64,000 nucleotides of DNA from assembly GCA_044222225.1 (NCBI GenBank), contig JBGANR010000014.1, positions 1-64,000 of the forward strand, written 5' to 3'. This document shows positions 46,361-58,122 of the stretch, in pieces; position 1 is the first letter of the stretch; each line of letters opens with the position of its first letter. Origin of the DNA: JBGANR01 sp044222225. GTDB taxonomy: Bacteria > Actinomycetota > Actinomycetes > Mycobacteriales > Mycobacteriaceae. Below the pieces are notes generated by a model. The model had not been told where the DNA came from. It worked only from the letters and a program-made list of their open reading frames with translations, and did not search any database. Position numbers and translations under genes: made by a program.

Positions 46361-47524
46361 CTGTACGTCGCCTCACTGTCGCTCGCCGATTTCCGCTCCT
46401 GGGATCGGCTGGACGTCGAGCTCGACCGGGGCGCCACGGTCTTCGCCGGCCGCAACGGCTTCGGTAAGACCAACGTGCTCGAGGCGCTCTACTACCTCTC
46501 CTGCCTCTCGAGCCACCGTGTCAGCACCGACGCGCCGCTCGTCCGCACCGGCGCCGAGGCCGCGCGAATCTCGGCGACGATCGTCAACGAGGGCCGGGAG
46601 CTGACGCCCGGGCTGACCATCAATCCCGGACGCGCCAACAAGGCGACGGTCAACGGCGCGCCGCGTCGCAGCGCGCGGGAGATCCTCGGCATCGCGTCGG
46701 TCGTGCTCTTCTCGCCGGAGGATTTGCGGCTGGTCCGCGGGGAGCCGGCCGACCGGCGTCGTCTGCTCGACGAGCTGGTGGCGCTGCGCTCACCGCGGCT
46801 GGCCGCCGCCCGCGCCGACTACGACAAGGTGCTGCGGCAGCGGTCGGCGCTGCTCAAGACGGCCGCCGCGGCGCTGCGCCGGGGTGGTGACGGCGGCCGG
46901 ACGGTGCTCGACACCCTCGATGTGTGGGACGGACAGCTCGCCGCCCACGGGGCGCAGGTGGTCGCCGGTCGGCTTGACGTCGTCACCGATCTGGCGCCGC
47001 ACGCCGCCCGCTCGTACGCCGAGATCGCACCGCATTCGCGGCCCGCGGCGCTGCGCCATGTGCCGCGGCTGTCCGTCGACGTCGTCCCGGCCGAGGGCGA
47101 GCGCGCCGACACCGAGTTCATCGAGGCCGCGTTGCTGACGGATCTCGCGGCCGCGCGCGATCGTGAGATCGACCGGGGCACCTCGCTCGTCGGCCCGCAT
47201 CGGGACGACCTCGATCTGGTGCTCGGCGACGATCCGGCCAAGAGCTTCGCGAGCCACGGCGAGTCGTGGTCGTTTGCGCTCGCGCTGCGGCTCGGGTCGA
47301 TCGAGCTCGTCCGCGAGCAGGGCCGCGAGCCGATCCTGCTGCTCGACGACGTCTTCGCCGAGCTCGACGCCCGCCGGCGCGAGCATCTGGCGACGCTCGC
47401 CGCGGGCAGTGAGCAGGTCATCGTCTCGGCGGCCGTCGCCGCGGACGTCCCCCCGGTCCTGACGCACCGCATGCTCACCGTCGAGATGAACCCCGAGACC
47501 CGATTGTCGCGGGTGATCGCATGA
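46361..47524 (+). CDS. recF: RecF recombination/repair ATPase, apparent CTG start
   Basis: A 387-aa SMC-like ATPase loading RecA at gaps. The family N-terminus MYVRHLxLxDFRSW corresponds here to codons 1-14 reading (CTG)-YVASLSLADFRSW, and the Walker A is GRNGFGKTN at about 31-39. No ATG, GTG or TTG in frame precedes the Walker A. The first legal start is GTG at 46475, after it. A GGAAGGGA RBS lies 7 bp before the CTG, so CTG is the likely initiator. The C-terminal ABC signature region and Walker B ILLLDDVFAELD are intact. The stop overlaps the next ATG. Confidence 0.88.
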   Translation: MYVASLSLADFRSWDRLDVELDRGATVFAGRNGFGKTNVLEALYYLSCLSSHRVSTDAPLVRTGAEAARISATIVNEGRELTPGLTINPGRANKATVNGAPRRSAREILGIASVVLFSPEDLRLVRGEPADRRRLLDELVALRSPRLAAARADYDKVLRQRSALLKTAAAALRRGGDGGRTVLDTLDVWDGQLAAHGAQVVAGRLDVVTDLAPHAARSYAEIAPHSRPAALRHVPRLSVDVVPAEGERADTEFIEAALLTDLAAARDREIDRGTSLVGPHRDDLDLVLGDDPAKSFASHGESWSFALALRLGSIELVREQGREPILLLDDVFAELDARRREHLATLAAGSEQVIVSAAVAADVPPVLTHRMLTVEMNPETRLSRVIA

Positions 47525-48108
47525 CCGACCCGACCCCGCCGCCGGACGGCAAGGCTCCCGACGCGCCCCGACCCGACGAGCCGGCCGCGCCCCCCGCCCG
47601 CTCGGCCGGCCACGACCTCGCCCGCTCGGCGCTCGAGGACGCACGTGCCGCCGCACGTGCCGCGGGCAAGTCCGTCGGCCGGGGCAACGCGTCCCCGCAG
47701 CGGGCCCGGACATCCGGTTCGCGACGCCGCTGGTCCGGTCCGGGGCCCGATCAACGGGATCCGCAGCCGTTCGGGTCGCTCGCCAAGTCGATCGCGCGGC
47801 GTCAGGGCTGGAGTTCGGCGCTCGCCGAGGGCGCGATCTTCGGCAACTGGGCGGCCGTCGTCGGCGAGGACATCGCCGCGCATGCGACGCCGACGTCCCT
47901 GTCGGAGAAGGTGCTGCACGTCTCCGCGGAGTCGACCAGCTGGGCCACGCAGCTGCGGCTGCTGCAGCCCAAGATCCTGGCCAAGATTCGCGTCGCGGTC
48001 GGCGACGGCGTCGTGACGTCGTTGCGGATCACGGGCCCCACGGCCCCGAGTTGGCGAAAGGGACCCCGGCACGTGCGGGGGCGGGGGCCGCGGGATACCT
48101 ACGGATAG
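47521..48108 (+). CDS. DUF721 family protein (Rv0004-like)
   Basis: A 195-aa protein in the recF-gyrB interval, as in all mycobacteria; DUF721/DciA-type, the DciA relatives being helicase-loading partners in other bacteria. Landmarks are RRRWSGPGPDQRDPQPFG (about 72-89), WAAVVGEDIAAHATP, STSWATQLRLLQPKIL and the C-terminus GPRHVRGRGPRDTYG. The ATG overlaps the recF stop. The segment encoding SPQRARTSGSRRRWSGPGP is duplicated at 38056-38115. Confidence 0.88.
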   Translation: MTDPTPPPDGKAPDAPRPDEPAAPPARSAGHDLARSALEDARAAARAAGKSVGRGNASPQRARTSGSRRRWSGPGPDQRDPQPFGSLAKSIARRQGWSSALAEGAIFGNWAAVVGEDIAAHATPTSLSEKVLHVSAESTSWATQLRLLQPKILAKIRVAVGDGVVTSLRITGPTAPSWRKGPRHVRGRGPRDTYG

Positions 48109-48461
48109 TCGCCGGATGGCCGGAGCCGGCCCGCTCTCCGGGTGACCGGCATCGGGATCTGATCGGCTACAGAGCTTCTGGCCGCCTCACGACGACGCCG
48201 CTGGGGCGCCGGGCCCCCGGATCGGCCGCCGGTCGCGTGCTCGTTCCCCCTCGTGCGGGAGATCGGCCGTCAGCACGTCGTGTACCGCCTCGGAGCGTCG
48301 GTAGGCCGGGCCCGTCGCGATCCGTATCATGGGAGTGTTGTTCGGGGGCCGGTAGCGCGGCGCCCGCGAGGGCCCGTCCGGGCCGCCGATCCGACCAGTG
48401 GTGCGAGCGCGACGATCGCCGACGAGGCGATCCCGCTGGGCATCGATCTATCGAGGAGCGT
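48109..48461 (+). promoter_or_regulatory. gyrB upstream region with candidate promoter
   Basis: 353 bp without a credible gene. TATCAT at 48325-48330 is a good -10. The element 17 bp upstream (TAGGCC, 48302-48307) is a poor -35. The transcript would have a leader of about 125 nt before gyrB. Confidence 0.4.
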
Positions 48462-50495
48462 GTGACAGACATCGTGGCTGAGAGCAAGAAGAAGCCGGGA
48501 GAGTACGGCGCCGACTCCATCAGCATTCTCGAAGGTCTCGAGGCCGTCCGCAAGCGGCCGGGCATGTACATCGGTTCCACGGGCGAGCGCGGTCTGCACC
48601 ACCTCATCTGGGAGGTCGTCGACAACTCCGTCGACGAGGCGATGGCCGGCCACGCGACGCGCGTCGATGTGACGCTGCTCGCGGACGGCGGCGTCCAGGT
48701 GGTCGACGACGGCCGCGGCATCCCCGTGGAACAGCATGCGACCGGTGTGCCGACCGTCGAGGTCGTCATGACGCAGCTGCACGCCGGCGGCAAGTTCGAC
48801 TCCGACTCGTACGCCGTCTCCGGCGGCCTGCACGGCGTCGGCATCTCCGTGGTCAACGCGCTGTCCAGCCGCGTCGAGCTCGAGATCTTCCGTGGCGGGC
48901 ACGTCTGGACGCAGGAGTACGTCGCGTCCGAGCCGCGTGAGCTCGTCAAGGGCAAGACGACGCGCAAGAAGGGCACGACGACCCGGTTCTGGGCCGATCC
49001 CACGATCTTCACCGACACGACCGTCTACAACTACGAGACGATCGCGCGCCGGCTGCAGGAGATGGCCTTCCTCAACAAGGGCCTGACGATCACGCTCACC
49101 GATGAGCGCCCGGCGGCGGACGAGACCTCCGGCGAGGACGTCGACGCCGCCGAGAGCGTCGGCAGCGAGAAGGCCGCGTCGGCGGGCAAGCATCCGAAGA
49201 GCGCCGTCTACCACTACCCGGGTGGGCTGACGGAGTACGTCACGCACATCAACGCCCGCAAGACGGCGTCGCCGATCCACCGGTCGATCATCGCGTTCGG
49301 CGGCAAGGGCCCCGGCCACGAGATCGAGGTCGCGATGCAGTGGAACGCGAGCTACAGCGAGTCGATCCACACCTTCGCCAACACGATCAACACCCACGAG
49401 GGCGGTACCCACGAGGAGGGCTTCCGCGCGGCGCTGACCTCGACGGTGAACAAGTACGCCCTGGACAAGAAGCTGGTCAAGGAGAAGGACGTCAAGCTCA
49501 CCGGCGAGGACATCCGCGAGGGGCTCGCGGCCGTCATCTCCGTGAAGGTCGCCGATCCGCAGTTCGAGGGCCAGACGAAGACGAAGCTCGGCAACACCGA
49601 GGTCAGGTCGTTCGTCCAGAAGGCGACCAACGAGCACCTCGCGCACTGGTTCGAGGCGAATCCGGCCGAGGCGAAGCAGATCATCACCAAGGCGTCGGCG
49701 TCGGCGCAGGCCCGGATGGCCGCCCGGCGCGCCCGCGATCTGGTCCGGCGCAAGTCGCCCACCGACATCGGCGGCCTGCCCGGCAAGCTCGCCGACTGCC
49801 GCAGCAACGACCCGAGCAAGTGCGAGATCTACATCGTCGAGGGCGATTCGGCCGGCGGCTCGGCGAAGTCGGGTCGCGATTCGATGTTCCAGGCGATCCT
49901 GCCGCTGCGCGGCAAGATCATCAACGTCGAGAAGGCCCGCATCGACCGCGTCCTCAAGAACAACGAGGTGCAGTCGATCATCACGGCCTTCGGTACCGGC
50001 ATCCACGACGAGTTCGACCTCGGCAAGCTGCGCTATCACAAGATCGTGCTGATGGCCGACGCCGACGTCGACGGCCAGCACATCTCGACGCTGCTGCTCA
50101 CGCTGCTGTTCCGCTACATGCGTCCGCTGGTCGAGCACGGGCACGTCTACCTGGCGCAGCCGCCGTTGTACAAGCTCAAGTGGCAGAAGGGCGCTCCGGC
50201 GGAGTTCGCCTATTCCGATCGTGAGCGCGACGGGCTGCTGGCGGCCGGCCGCGAGGCAGGCAAGCGGATCAACACCGACGACGGCATCCAGCGCTACAAG
50301 GGCCTCGGCGAGATGAACCCCAACGAGCTGTGGGAGACGACGATGGACCCCGCGGTCCGCGTCCTCAAGCAGGTCACCCTCGACGACGCGGCGGCGGCCG
50401 ACGAGCTGTTCTCGATCCTCATGGGCGAGGACGTCGCGGCGCGGCGCGGGTTCATCGCGCGCAATGCCAAGGACGTCCGCTTCCTCGACGTCTGA
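48462..50495 (+). CDS. gyrB: DNA gyrase subunit B
   Basis: A 677-aa ATPase subunit of gyrase. It has the GHKL ATPase (EVVDNSVDEAMAG, DDGRGIPV, GLHGVGISVVNALS), the transducer, a TOPRIM domain (IVEGDSAGGSAKSGRD, DADVDGQHI) and the C-terminal GyrA-binding tail RRGFIARNAKDVRFLDV. Two GTG starts are possible. The one at 48462 has GAGGAG only 3 bp away, and the one at 48474 has it 15 bp away; I list the former. A short acidic insertion (SGEDVDAAESVGSEKAAS) lies in the transducer. It lies 64 bp before gyrA. Confidence 0.94.
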   Translation: MTDIVAESKKKPGEYGADSISILEGLEAVRKRPGMYIGSTGERGLHHLIWEVVDNSVDEAMAGHATRVDVTLLADGGVQVVDDGRGIPVEQHATGVPTVEVVMTQLHAGGKFDSDSYAVSGGLHGVGISVVNALSSRVELEIFRGGHVWTQEYVASEPRELVKGKTTRKKGTTTRFWADPTIFTDTTVYNYETIARRLQEMAFLNKGLTITLTDERPAADETSGEDVDAAESVGSEKAASAGKHPKSAVYHYPGGLTEYVTHINARKTASPIHRSIIAFGGKGPGHEIEVAMQWNASYSESIHTFANTINTHEGGTHEEGFRAALTSTVNKYALDKKLVKEKDVKLTGEDIREGLAAVISVKVADPQFEGQTKTKLGNTEVRSFVQKATNEHLAHWFEANPAEAKQIITKASASAQARMAARRARDLVRRKSPTDIGGLPGKLADCRSNDPSKCEIYIVEGDSAGGSAKSGRDSMFQAILPLRGKIINVEKARIDRVLKNNEVQSIITAFGTGIHDEFDLGKLRYHKIVLMADADVDGQHISTLLLTLLFRYMRPLVEHGHVYLAQPPLYKLKWQKGAPAEFAYSDRERDGLLAAGREAGKRINTDDGIQRYKGLGEMNPNELWETTMDPAVRVLKQVTLDDAAAADELFSILMGEDVAARRGFIARNAKDVRFLDV

Positions 50496-50505
50496 TCCGT
50501 CGAAT

Positions 50506-50526
50506 CAGATGGAGCTTGCGGAATCG
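50506..50526 (+). repeat. 21-bp dispersed repeat, copy 2 (gyrB-gyrA spacer)
   Basis: Exact copy of 8179-8199, lying in the 64-bp gap 33 bp before the gyrA start. Confidence 0.7.
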
Positions 50527-50559
50527 TTATCGGATTAATCTACGGAGACTTGATCTTTC

Positions 50560-53052
<2,493 letters not shown>

Positions 53053-53066
53053 GAGCCCTGCGTGGG

Positions 53067-53089
53067 CGCGGCGGGCGGTGCCCGCCGCG
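53067..53089 (+). terminator. hairpin after gyrA
   Basis: CGCGGCGGGC and its exact complement around a GGT loop, 15 bp after the gyrA stop. There is no T tract; it may be only an attenuator before the DUF3566 gene. Confidence 0.5.
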
Positions 53090-53148
53090 TCGTGGTGGCT
53101 TGCTGAGGATCGATCGTTGGAATCGACCGCTGGAGGAGGAGACGACCG

Positions 53149-53958
53149 GTGACGACGTCGGACGACAGGAACGAGCCCGCCGCGACGGGCGGCGGCTCGG
53201 GACCGGGCTCGGTGCCGCCTTGGCAGCGGACGCCGGCGGCCCCGGGCGCGACGCCTGAGCCGGAACGCCCGGCGACGGGGCCGCTGCCGGTGGGGGCTCA
53301 GCCGGTGCGTCCGACGGCCACTGGGGCCGCTGTGAGTTCCGGGGCCGCTGCTGTGCCCGAGGAGGCGGAGCGGCCGCTGCAGCGCCGGCCCGCCGGTGCT
53401 GAATCGGCGACGCGCGTGACGCGTGTGTCTGACGCGCCCGTCGCTCCCGCGCCGGTCGTACCTCCGCGGCCCGCCGTCGAGCAGCCGACCCGCAACATCG
53501 ACATCCCGAAAGGCATCGACAAGTTGCCGGATCTCGACGCGATCCACCATCCCCGTGCGGAGTCCGAGATCGTCGCGGCCAAGCCCGGCCTCGGCGGCCC
53601 GCTGCGCGCCACGGTCCAGATCCGCCGCATCGACCCGTGGTCGGTGGCCAAGCTGTCGCTGGTGACGTCCGTGGCGCTTTTCGTCATCTGGATGGTCGCC
53701 GTCGGCGTGCTGTACTACGTGCTCGACGGCATGGGCGTCTGGGACAAGCTCAACACGTCGTTCGGCGAGTTCATCACCAGCTCTGACGGCAACGCCGAGT
53801 CGCTGCTGTCGGCCGGTGACGTCTTCGGCTACTCGGCGCTCATCGGCGCCGTGACGGTCATCCTGGCGTCGGCGCTGACCACCATCGCGGCGTTCCTCTA
53901 CAACCTCGCCGCGGACCTCGTCGGGGGCGTCGAGGTGACGTTCGCGGACCTGGATTAG
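53149..53958 (+). CDS. DUF3566 membrane protein (Rv0007-like)
   Basis: A 269-aa protein with a cytoplasmic Pro/Ala-rich half (1-150) and a C-terminal DUF3566 domain with two membrane helices (about 168-195, SLVTSVALFVIWMVAVGVLYYVL, and about 225-260). The gene always follows gyrA in Mycobacteriales; the function is unknown. The GTG at 53149 has a GGAGGAGG-type RBS. Confidence 0.9.
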   Translation: MTTSDDRNEPAATGGGSGPGSVPPWQRTPAAPGATPEPERPATGPLPVGAQPVRPTATGAAVSSGAAAVPEEAERPLQRRPAGAESATRVTRVSDAPVAPAPVVPPRPAVEQPTRNIDIPKGIDKLPDLDAIHHPRAESEIVAAKPGLGGPLRATVQIRRIDPWSVAKLSLVTSVALFVIWMVAVGVLYYVLDGMGVWDKLNTSFGEFITSSDGNAESLLSAGDVFGYSALIGAVTVILASALTTIAAFLYNLAADLVGGVEVTFADLD

Positions 53959-54004
53959 CCGACGCGCGTCAGCCGAGGTGCTTGACGGTGGGCCACAACT
54001 CCCG

Positions 54005-55559
54005 TCAGGACGCACGCGGAGCGCGGCAGAGATCGATCCGGGTGCCTTGTTCGTCGTTGTCGACGCTGGCTCGGTTGTCGACCCGCCCCGCCGGTTCGCA
54101 TCGGGAGAACAGCCGGTCGCGCTCGGCGTCCGGGATGCCGACGATGATGACGACGTCGGCGTCGTCCGTCGGTGGGCCCCACCACCAGTAGGCGTTGTGC
54201 CCGCTGACGGGCCGGGGCAGATCGCGGTCGCGGCCGAATCTCTCGACGGCGCTGGCCTGGCCGTAGTTGCGGGTGAGGATGACGGCCCTGCCCCGTTCGG
54301 CAGCCGGTAGCCGATCGTGAGCGGCGGTGACCGCCGCGACGAGTTCCGGCCAGCCGACGGTCTCGCCTGCGTCGTAGTTGACCGCGGGAATCGGTGTCCG
54401 GTCCAGAAGCGACGCCGGCACGAGCGGGAGGAAGAGGAACGCGGCGGTCGCGAGATCCGTCGCAAGCCAGGTGCCGGCGAGCCGGCGATGATCGGCCGCC
54501 CACGAGGCGATGGTGACGGCCCCGGCGGCGAGCAACGCGGGATACATGCCGGCGAGGTAGTAGGCCTTTCCGCCGGTGATGAGGAAGACGACGAAGAGCA
54601 GCGCATAAGCGATCGGAACCTCCCGGCGGCCGTCGCGCCACAACACCCTGAATCCGATGAGCCAGACGGGTACCACCAGCGGGCCCACGAGGCCTAGCTG
54701 GAGGAGGACGAACTCGATCGGGCCGTCGGACGTGCCTGAGCTGCCGGTGGCGATCGCCCTGCCCATCTCGAGCTGCGGCCGGCCGTGTGTCGCCTGCCAC
54801 CAGATCGTCGGTGCCGCGATGGCGAGTGCGATCGCGACGGCGAGGCCGAAGTGCCAGGTGGCGAGTACTCGACGGCGCGGGGAAGCCAGGAGGCCCACGA
54901 CCAGTGCCACGGTGAGAACGGCGACGAGAGTCTTGACGTGCATGCCGATGCCGATCGTCACCCCGATCGCGAGCCACGGTGTCACGCCGGCCGTGCTCGT
55001 CGCGGCTCTCCGCCGGCGGGTGGTGTCTGCCCGGCGGCGTCGGGGTGTGCGATGTCGGGGCGTGTGGTGTCGAGGTACGCGCATCGGTGGCGCTGCGCAG
55101 CCTGGCGACGAGCAGGCACAGCGTCGCCCAGACGAGCAGATCGACGATCGTCGTGCCGAACAGGTGGCCGGCACCCAGCGTGATCGGTGCGATCGCAGTG
55201 AGGGCTGCGGCGAGGAGTTGTGCCCGTCGATCGCCGCCGAACTCCCGGCACAGCAGCGCGGTCACGACGACGAGGGCACCCGCGGTGAGCGCCGGCACGA
55301 GGCGGAGTGCCACGAGCGAGTCCGGCGCCAGGATGTCGACGAGCCGGGCGAGTGCCGGCAGCAGGGGTGGCTGATCGGGGTAGCCCCAGGCGAGATGTCG
55401 CCCCGCCGCGAGGAAGTACAGCTCGTCGCGGTGGTAGCCGTATCGCGTCGAGACGCCGATCAGGACGGCGACGAGGCCTGCGGCACATACCCACACGCCG
55501 GGTGCGACGGTCGGACGCGTAGACGGGCGATGCCGCAAGCTCCAGGTCTGAGCGCCCAT
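54005..55559 (-). pseudogene. family 39-type glycosyltransferase, frameshifted
   Basis: A polytopic membrane glycosyltransferase (ArnT/PMT-like, polyprenyl-phosphate sugar donor). From the ATG at 55559 one frame gives GYHRDELYFLAAGRHLAWGYPDQPPL, seen as HRDELYF and GYPDQPPL motifs (the family's catalytic Asp/Glu loop), up to about 55090. The second frame then carries HVKTLVAVLTVALVVGLL through to 54005 (TGGKAYYLAGMYPALLAAG, NAYWWWGPP). The switch lies within about 55030-55090 in a Gly/Arg-rich repetitive linker. Otherwise both halves look intact, so this could be a recent or phase-variable frameshift or a sequencing error. Confidence 0.75.
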
Positions 55560-55721
55560 GAAGCGAGCATCGCAGATCGACGGTCGAGATGCTCGACACT
55601 CGTCGGTGCGGACGCCTGGTCGGGCTGCTTGCGAATGGGGTGCGCGGCTGCGTGATCGGGTGCTCTGACCTGCGGGTTTTTGGGTTCCGGGGTGGTGAGG
55701 TAACATTTCTACTCGGTTCCA

Positions 55722-55795
55722 GGGCCTATAGCTCAGGCGGTTAGAGCGCTTCGCTGATAACGAAGAGGTCGGAGGTTCAAGTCCTCCTAGGCCCA
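55722..55795 (+). tRNA. tRNA-Ile (GAT)
   Basis: A 74-nt cloverleaf. The acceptor GGGCCTA pairs with TAGGCCC, the anticodon GAT is at 55756-55758 in CTTCGCTGATAACGAAG, and the T-loop is GGTTCAAGTCC. CCA is not encoded. A possible -10 TAACAT lies at 55701-55706. Confidence 0.96.
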
Positions 55796-55851
55796 CCCAT
55801 GTGCCCGGCGGCAGCCGTGGCCGAGCTCGAGGGCGACGACCGGAGGCCGCG

Positions 55852-55956
55852 GTGAAGATCCTGCTCGGCGCCGTCGCAGCCGTGGCTGGTACGGTTCTCG
55901 TCATCGAGATCGCGTCTCGACGCAACACCGAGGTCTGGCACGTCATCGAGCGCTGA
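55852..55956 (+). CDS. DLW-39-like membrane microprotein, 34 aa
   Basis: GTG start behind GGAGG (about 55841-55845). It reads VKILLGAVAAVAGTVLVIEI, then ASRRNTEVWHVIER, a single hydrophobic helix followed by a short charged tail with EVW in place of the DLW motif. It sits between tRNA-Ile and tRNA-Ala after gyrA, where other Mycobacteriales have a DLW-39 family gene of about 40 residues. Function unknown. Confidence 0.6.
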   Translation: MKILLGAVAAVAGTVLVIEIASRRNTEVWHVIER

Positions 55957-55966
55957 CAGACCGATC

Positions 55967-56039
55967 GGGGCCTTAGCTCAGTTGGTAGAGCGCCGCCTTT
56001 GCAAGGCGGATGTCAGGAGTTCGAATCTCCTAGGCTCCA
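55967..56039 (+). tRNA. tRNA-Ala (TGC)
   Basis: A 73-nt cloverleaf with the G3-U70 identity pair (GGGGCCT / AGGCTCC), anticodon TGC at 56000-56002 and T-loop GTTCGAATC. CCA is not encoded. It marks the left edge of the low-GC islet. Confidence 0.96.
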
Positions 56040-56229
56040 CCCAAGTGTTCTTAGTCGAACCCCTGGCGTCGCAAGATTTGATGTCAGGGTTTTTGGTTGG
56101 TGTGGCCTCGTCGGGGCCGAGCGCTTGTTGGCACGTCTCCAAGAGCTGCGGCGATGGGTGCTCGATCCACCTCGGCGTGGAGGGCATCTGCGACAGTTTC
56201 ATCGTCGAACTCGATGTAGACAGACCTGA

Positions 56230-56950
56230 TTGTAGACGCGGCCATGGTTGGTCAGCGAAGCCCCTGTATGTGCGGACGGGGTCAGCGATCAGATCGAGTA
56301 TTTGACGAGCCGTCGGCGTATGCCGGGAACCGCCTTGCTGGTCCACGCTGCGTGCTCTGCGGGCTATACTCGGGCGATAGCCGCCTCGATCCGGCGACCG
56401 TGAAGTGTGAAGTGGGGAGCGTCGCAGTCGGTCGTCTTCATCTGGTGTCCGGTGCATGCGTAGTACTCGTAGAGTCTGCCGTGTCGTGTCGGTCATGGTT
56501 GATGGTGAACACCAATCGAGGGCCGCAGCGGCCATGATGGAGGCTTCCGCTGAGGTAGTGCCAGTGCTTCCGTTTCACGGTTTCCAGTGCCACGATTTGC
56601 GGTGAGCCGCTCTTGGACTTTGTCGAAGACTGCCGGATCGACGAGTGGTTCGTGGATGCCCGAGGTATTCGACGCTGCGAAGCTGACGAAGCCAATGTAG
56701 TAGCGGTTGGTCAAAAGCCGGTGGACCTGGTTTCGTCGGAGAAGGATGTTCGGCCTGCTTGGCGGGGTGGCGTGAATGGTCAGCCCTCGGTCGACGAGGG
56801 GGCAGCGGTCATGCGATTGAGTGTCATATCCGGATTTGTGGCGTACTCGTGGAACGCCGACCGGACGTCGTCGGCGCGGTCGGAGTCAAGTTCGACTTGG
56901 CGTGCTTCGCGGCCGTTGATAATCGTTCTGGTGTTGAGGTAGACGACTAG
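56230..56950 (-). pseudogene. decayed large serine recombinase
   Basis: Fragments in correct order on the minus strand across frames: YLNTRTIINGREARQVELD with DRADDVRSAFHEYATNPD (the linker after the catalytic domain), LTIHATPPSRPNILLRRNQ, LLTNRYYIGFVSF and GIHEPLVDPAVFDKVQERL. A zinc-ribbon region follows: KRKHWHYLSGSLHHGRCG and YYACTGHQMKTTDCDAPHF. The N-terminal resolvase domain with the catalytic Ser is missing. It is a relic of a prophage or integrative element next to tRNA-Ala; the remaining bases to 57162 hold no gene. Confidence 0.75.
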
Positions 56951-57162
56951 TGTGCGTATCGTACAGGATCGCTTGACACGGCTGTTCTGGGGCATAGTTG
57001 CGCAATCGCTTGGTGCGGCGAGAGGCGGAGCTGGACAAGGGGACTCGAGAGCACGTTGCATCCCGCATGCTGACTTGTCCTTGCAGGCCTAGCCCAAGCG
57101 GCAGCGCGTGACAAGATGCAACGTGGACACCGCAGCTCGTTAGTCGGACAGAGAGTGACCAA

Positions 57163-58122
57163 ATGACCTCAGTTGACTTGGCGTTCAGGCGGGCGCGATC
57201 AGAAGCTTCTCGCCATATGCAGGCCTGCGACCAGGCATGCATCCGCTGGGCGGAGCCCAGCATCACCGAGATCGTTATGGCCTACGCCGCGCAAGCGGTG
57301 ACGGTCGTGCCGTTCACCCAGCCAGCTGAGTCCGTAAGCGGCGCCGACTGGGTGTGGTGGTGGGTCGACGACTCCAGTGCGTACGGCATGCTCGTGCAGG
57401 CGAAGCGGCTCAGGATCTCCGGAGGGAACTGGCGCTTCGACTTCGGATACAAGGCAAGCAAGAACCATCCGCTGCAGCGTGAGACGCTCATGTCGGCGGC
57501 GGCCATGTTGGGCTTGGTACCGGTCTATGCGCTCTACCTCGGGACGGGCCATTACCGGCAGTGGGAACGCTGCTCGGACACCCATAGCGGAGCAGGGTGC
57601 GTTGCATGCACAAGGCGCACTGTGTCATTGATGCCGGCTCTCCTCGCGGATGAGTGGTTCGTGGACCACGCAGCCATCACGTACGAACGGTCGATCGCAT
57701 TGGAAGACGTGCGCAAAGGCGTCGCCAACCAGCCGCCTCTGATTCCCACACTGCGGTCGGATCTTGCCCAGGATCTCTATGAGTTTCTCCGCACCGAGCA
57801 GGACGGAACACGCGCCGTGACTCGATCGATGATCGACCGAGCGTTGGTGGTCCGACTCGGGCAGGCGAGCTTCTCCGCACCATCACCCGTGACAACGAGG
57901 CCCGCCGAGCACGACCGGCTCGGATCTGTCTTCGGGCTCCTGCCGGGCGACACTGGACATTTCGGGATGCCGTACTTCCCGCACTTGTTGAATCCACTGC
58001 GGCGCGTTCCGCCGGCCTACGTGTTGGACATCGATTCGGGCACCCTCGACGAGGAAAAACTGAAGGAAGGGATGCCGCCTAGCGTCGGTGGCATCGTGGT
58101 GGCTCGTCTGCCGTTTTTGTGA
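57163..58122 (+). CDS. DUF6615 family protein, nuclease-like
   Basis: A 319-aa protein. The N-terminal 130 residues show ITEIVMAY (about 33-40), GADWVWWWVDD (about 66-76) and MLVQAKRLRI (about 82-91), the E ... D ... QAK order of a PD-(D/E)XK-like core, as I recall for DUF6615. A cluster of Cys/His follows (CSDTHSGAGCVACTRR, about 140-155), possibly metal-binding. Nuclease activity is inference. A TTGACA/TAGTTG promoter candidate is at 56973-57000. It is convergent with the SIR2-ATPase operon and lower in GC than the core genome. Confidence 0.65.
   Translation: MTSVDLAFRRARSEASRHMQACDQACIRWAEPSITEIVMAYAAQAVTVVPFTQPAESVSGADWVWWWVDDSSAYGMLVQAKRLRISGGNWRFDFGYKASKNHPLQRETLMSAAAMLGLVPVYALYLGTGHYRQWERCSDTHSGAGCVACTRRTVSLMPALLADEWFVDHAAITYERSIALEDVRKGVANQPPLIPTLRSDLAQDLYEFLRTEQDGTRAVTRSMIDRALVVRLGQASFSAPSPVTTRPAEHDRLGSVFGLLPGDTGHFGMPYFPHLLNPLRRVPPAYVLDIDSGTLDEEKLKEGMPPSVGGIVVARLPFL

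Noticed and set aside
55603..55946. Minus-strand peptide with GGLEPPTSSLSAKRSNRLSYRP over 55.7-55.8 kb
   Set aside because: This is the antisense translation of tRNA-Ile, a common annotation artefact; the glycosyltransferase starts at 55559.
55978..56100. Minus-strand peptide WVEPRRFELLTSALQRRRSTN
   Set aside because: Antisense of tRNA-Ala, not a protein.
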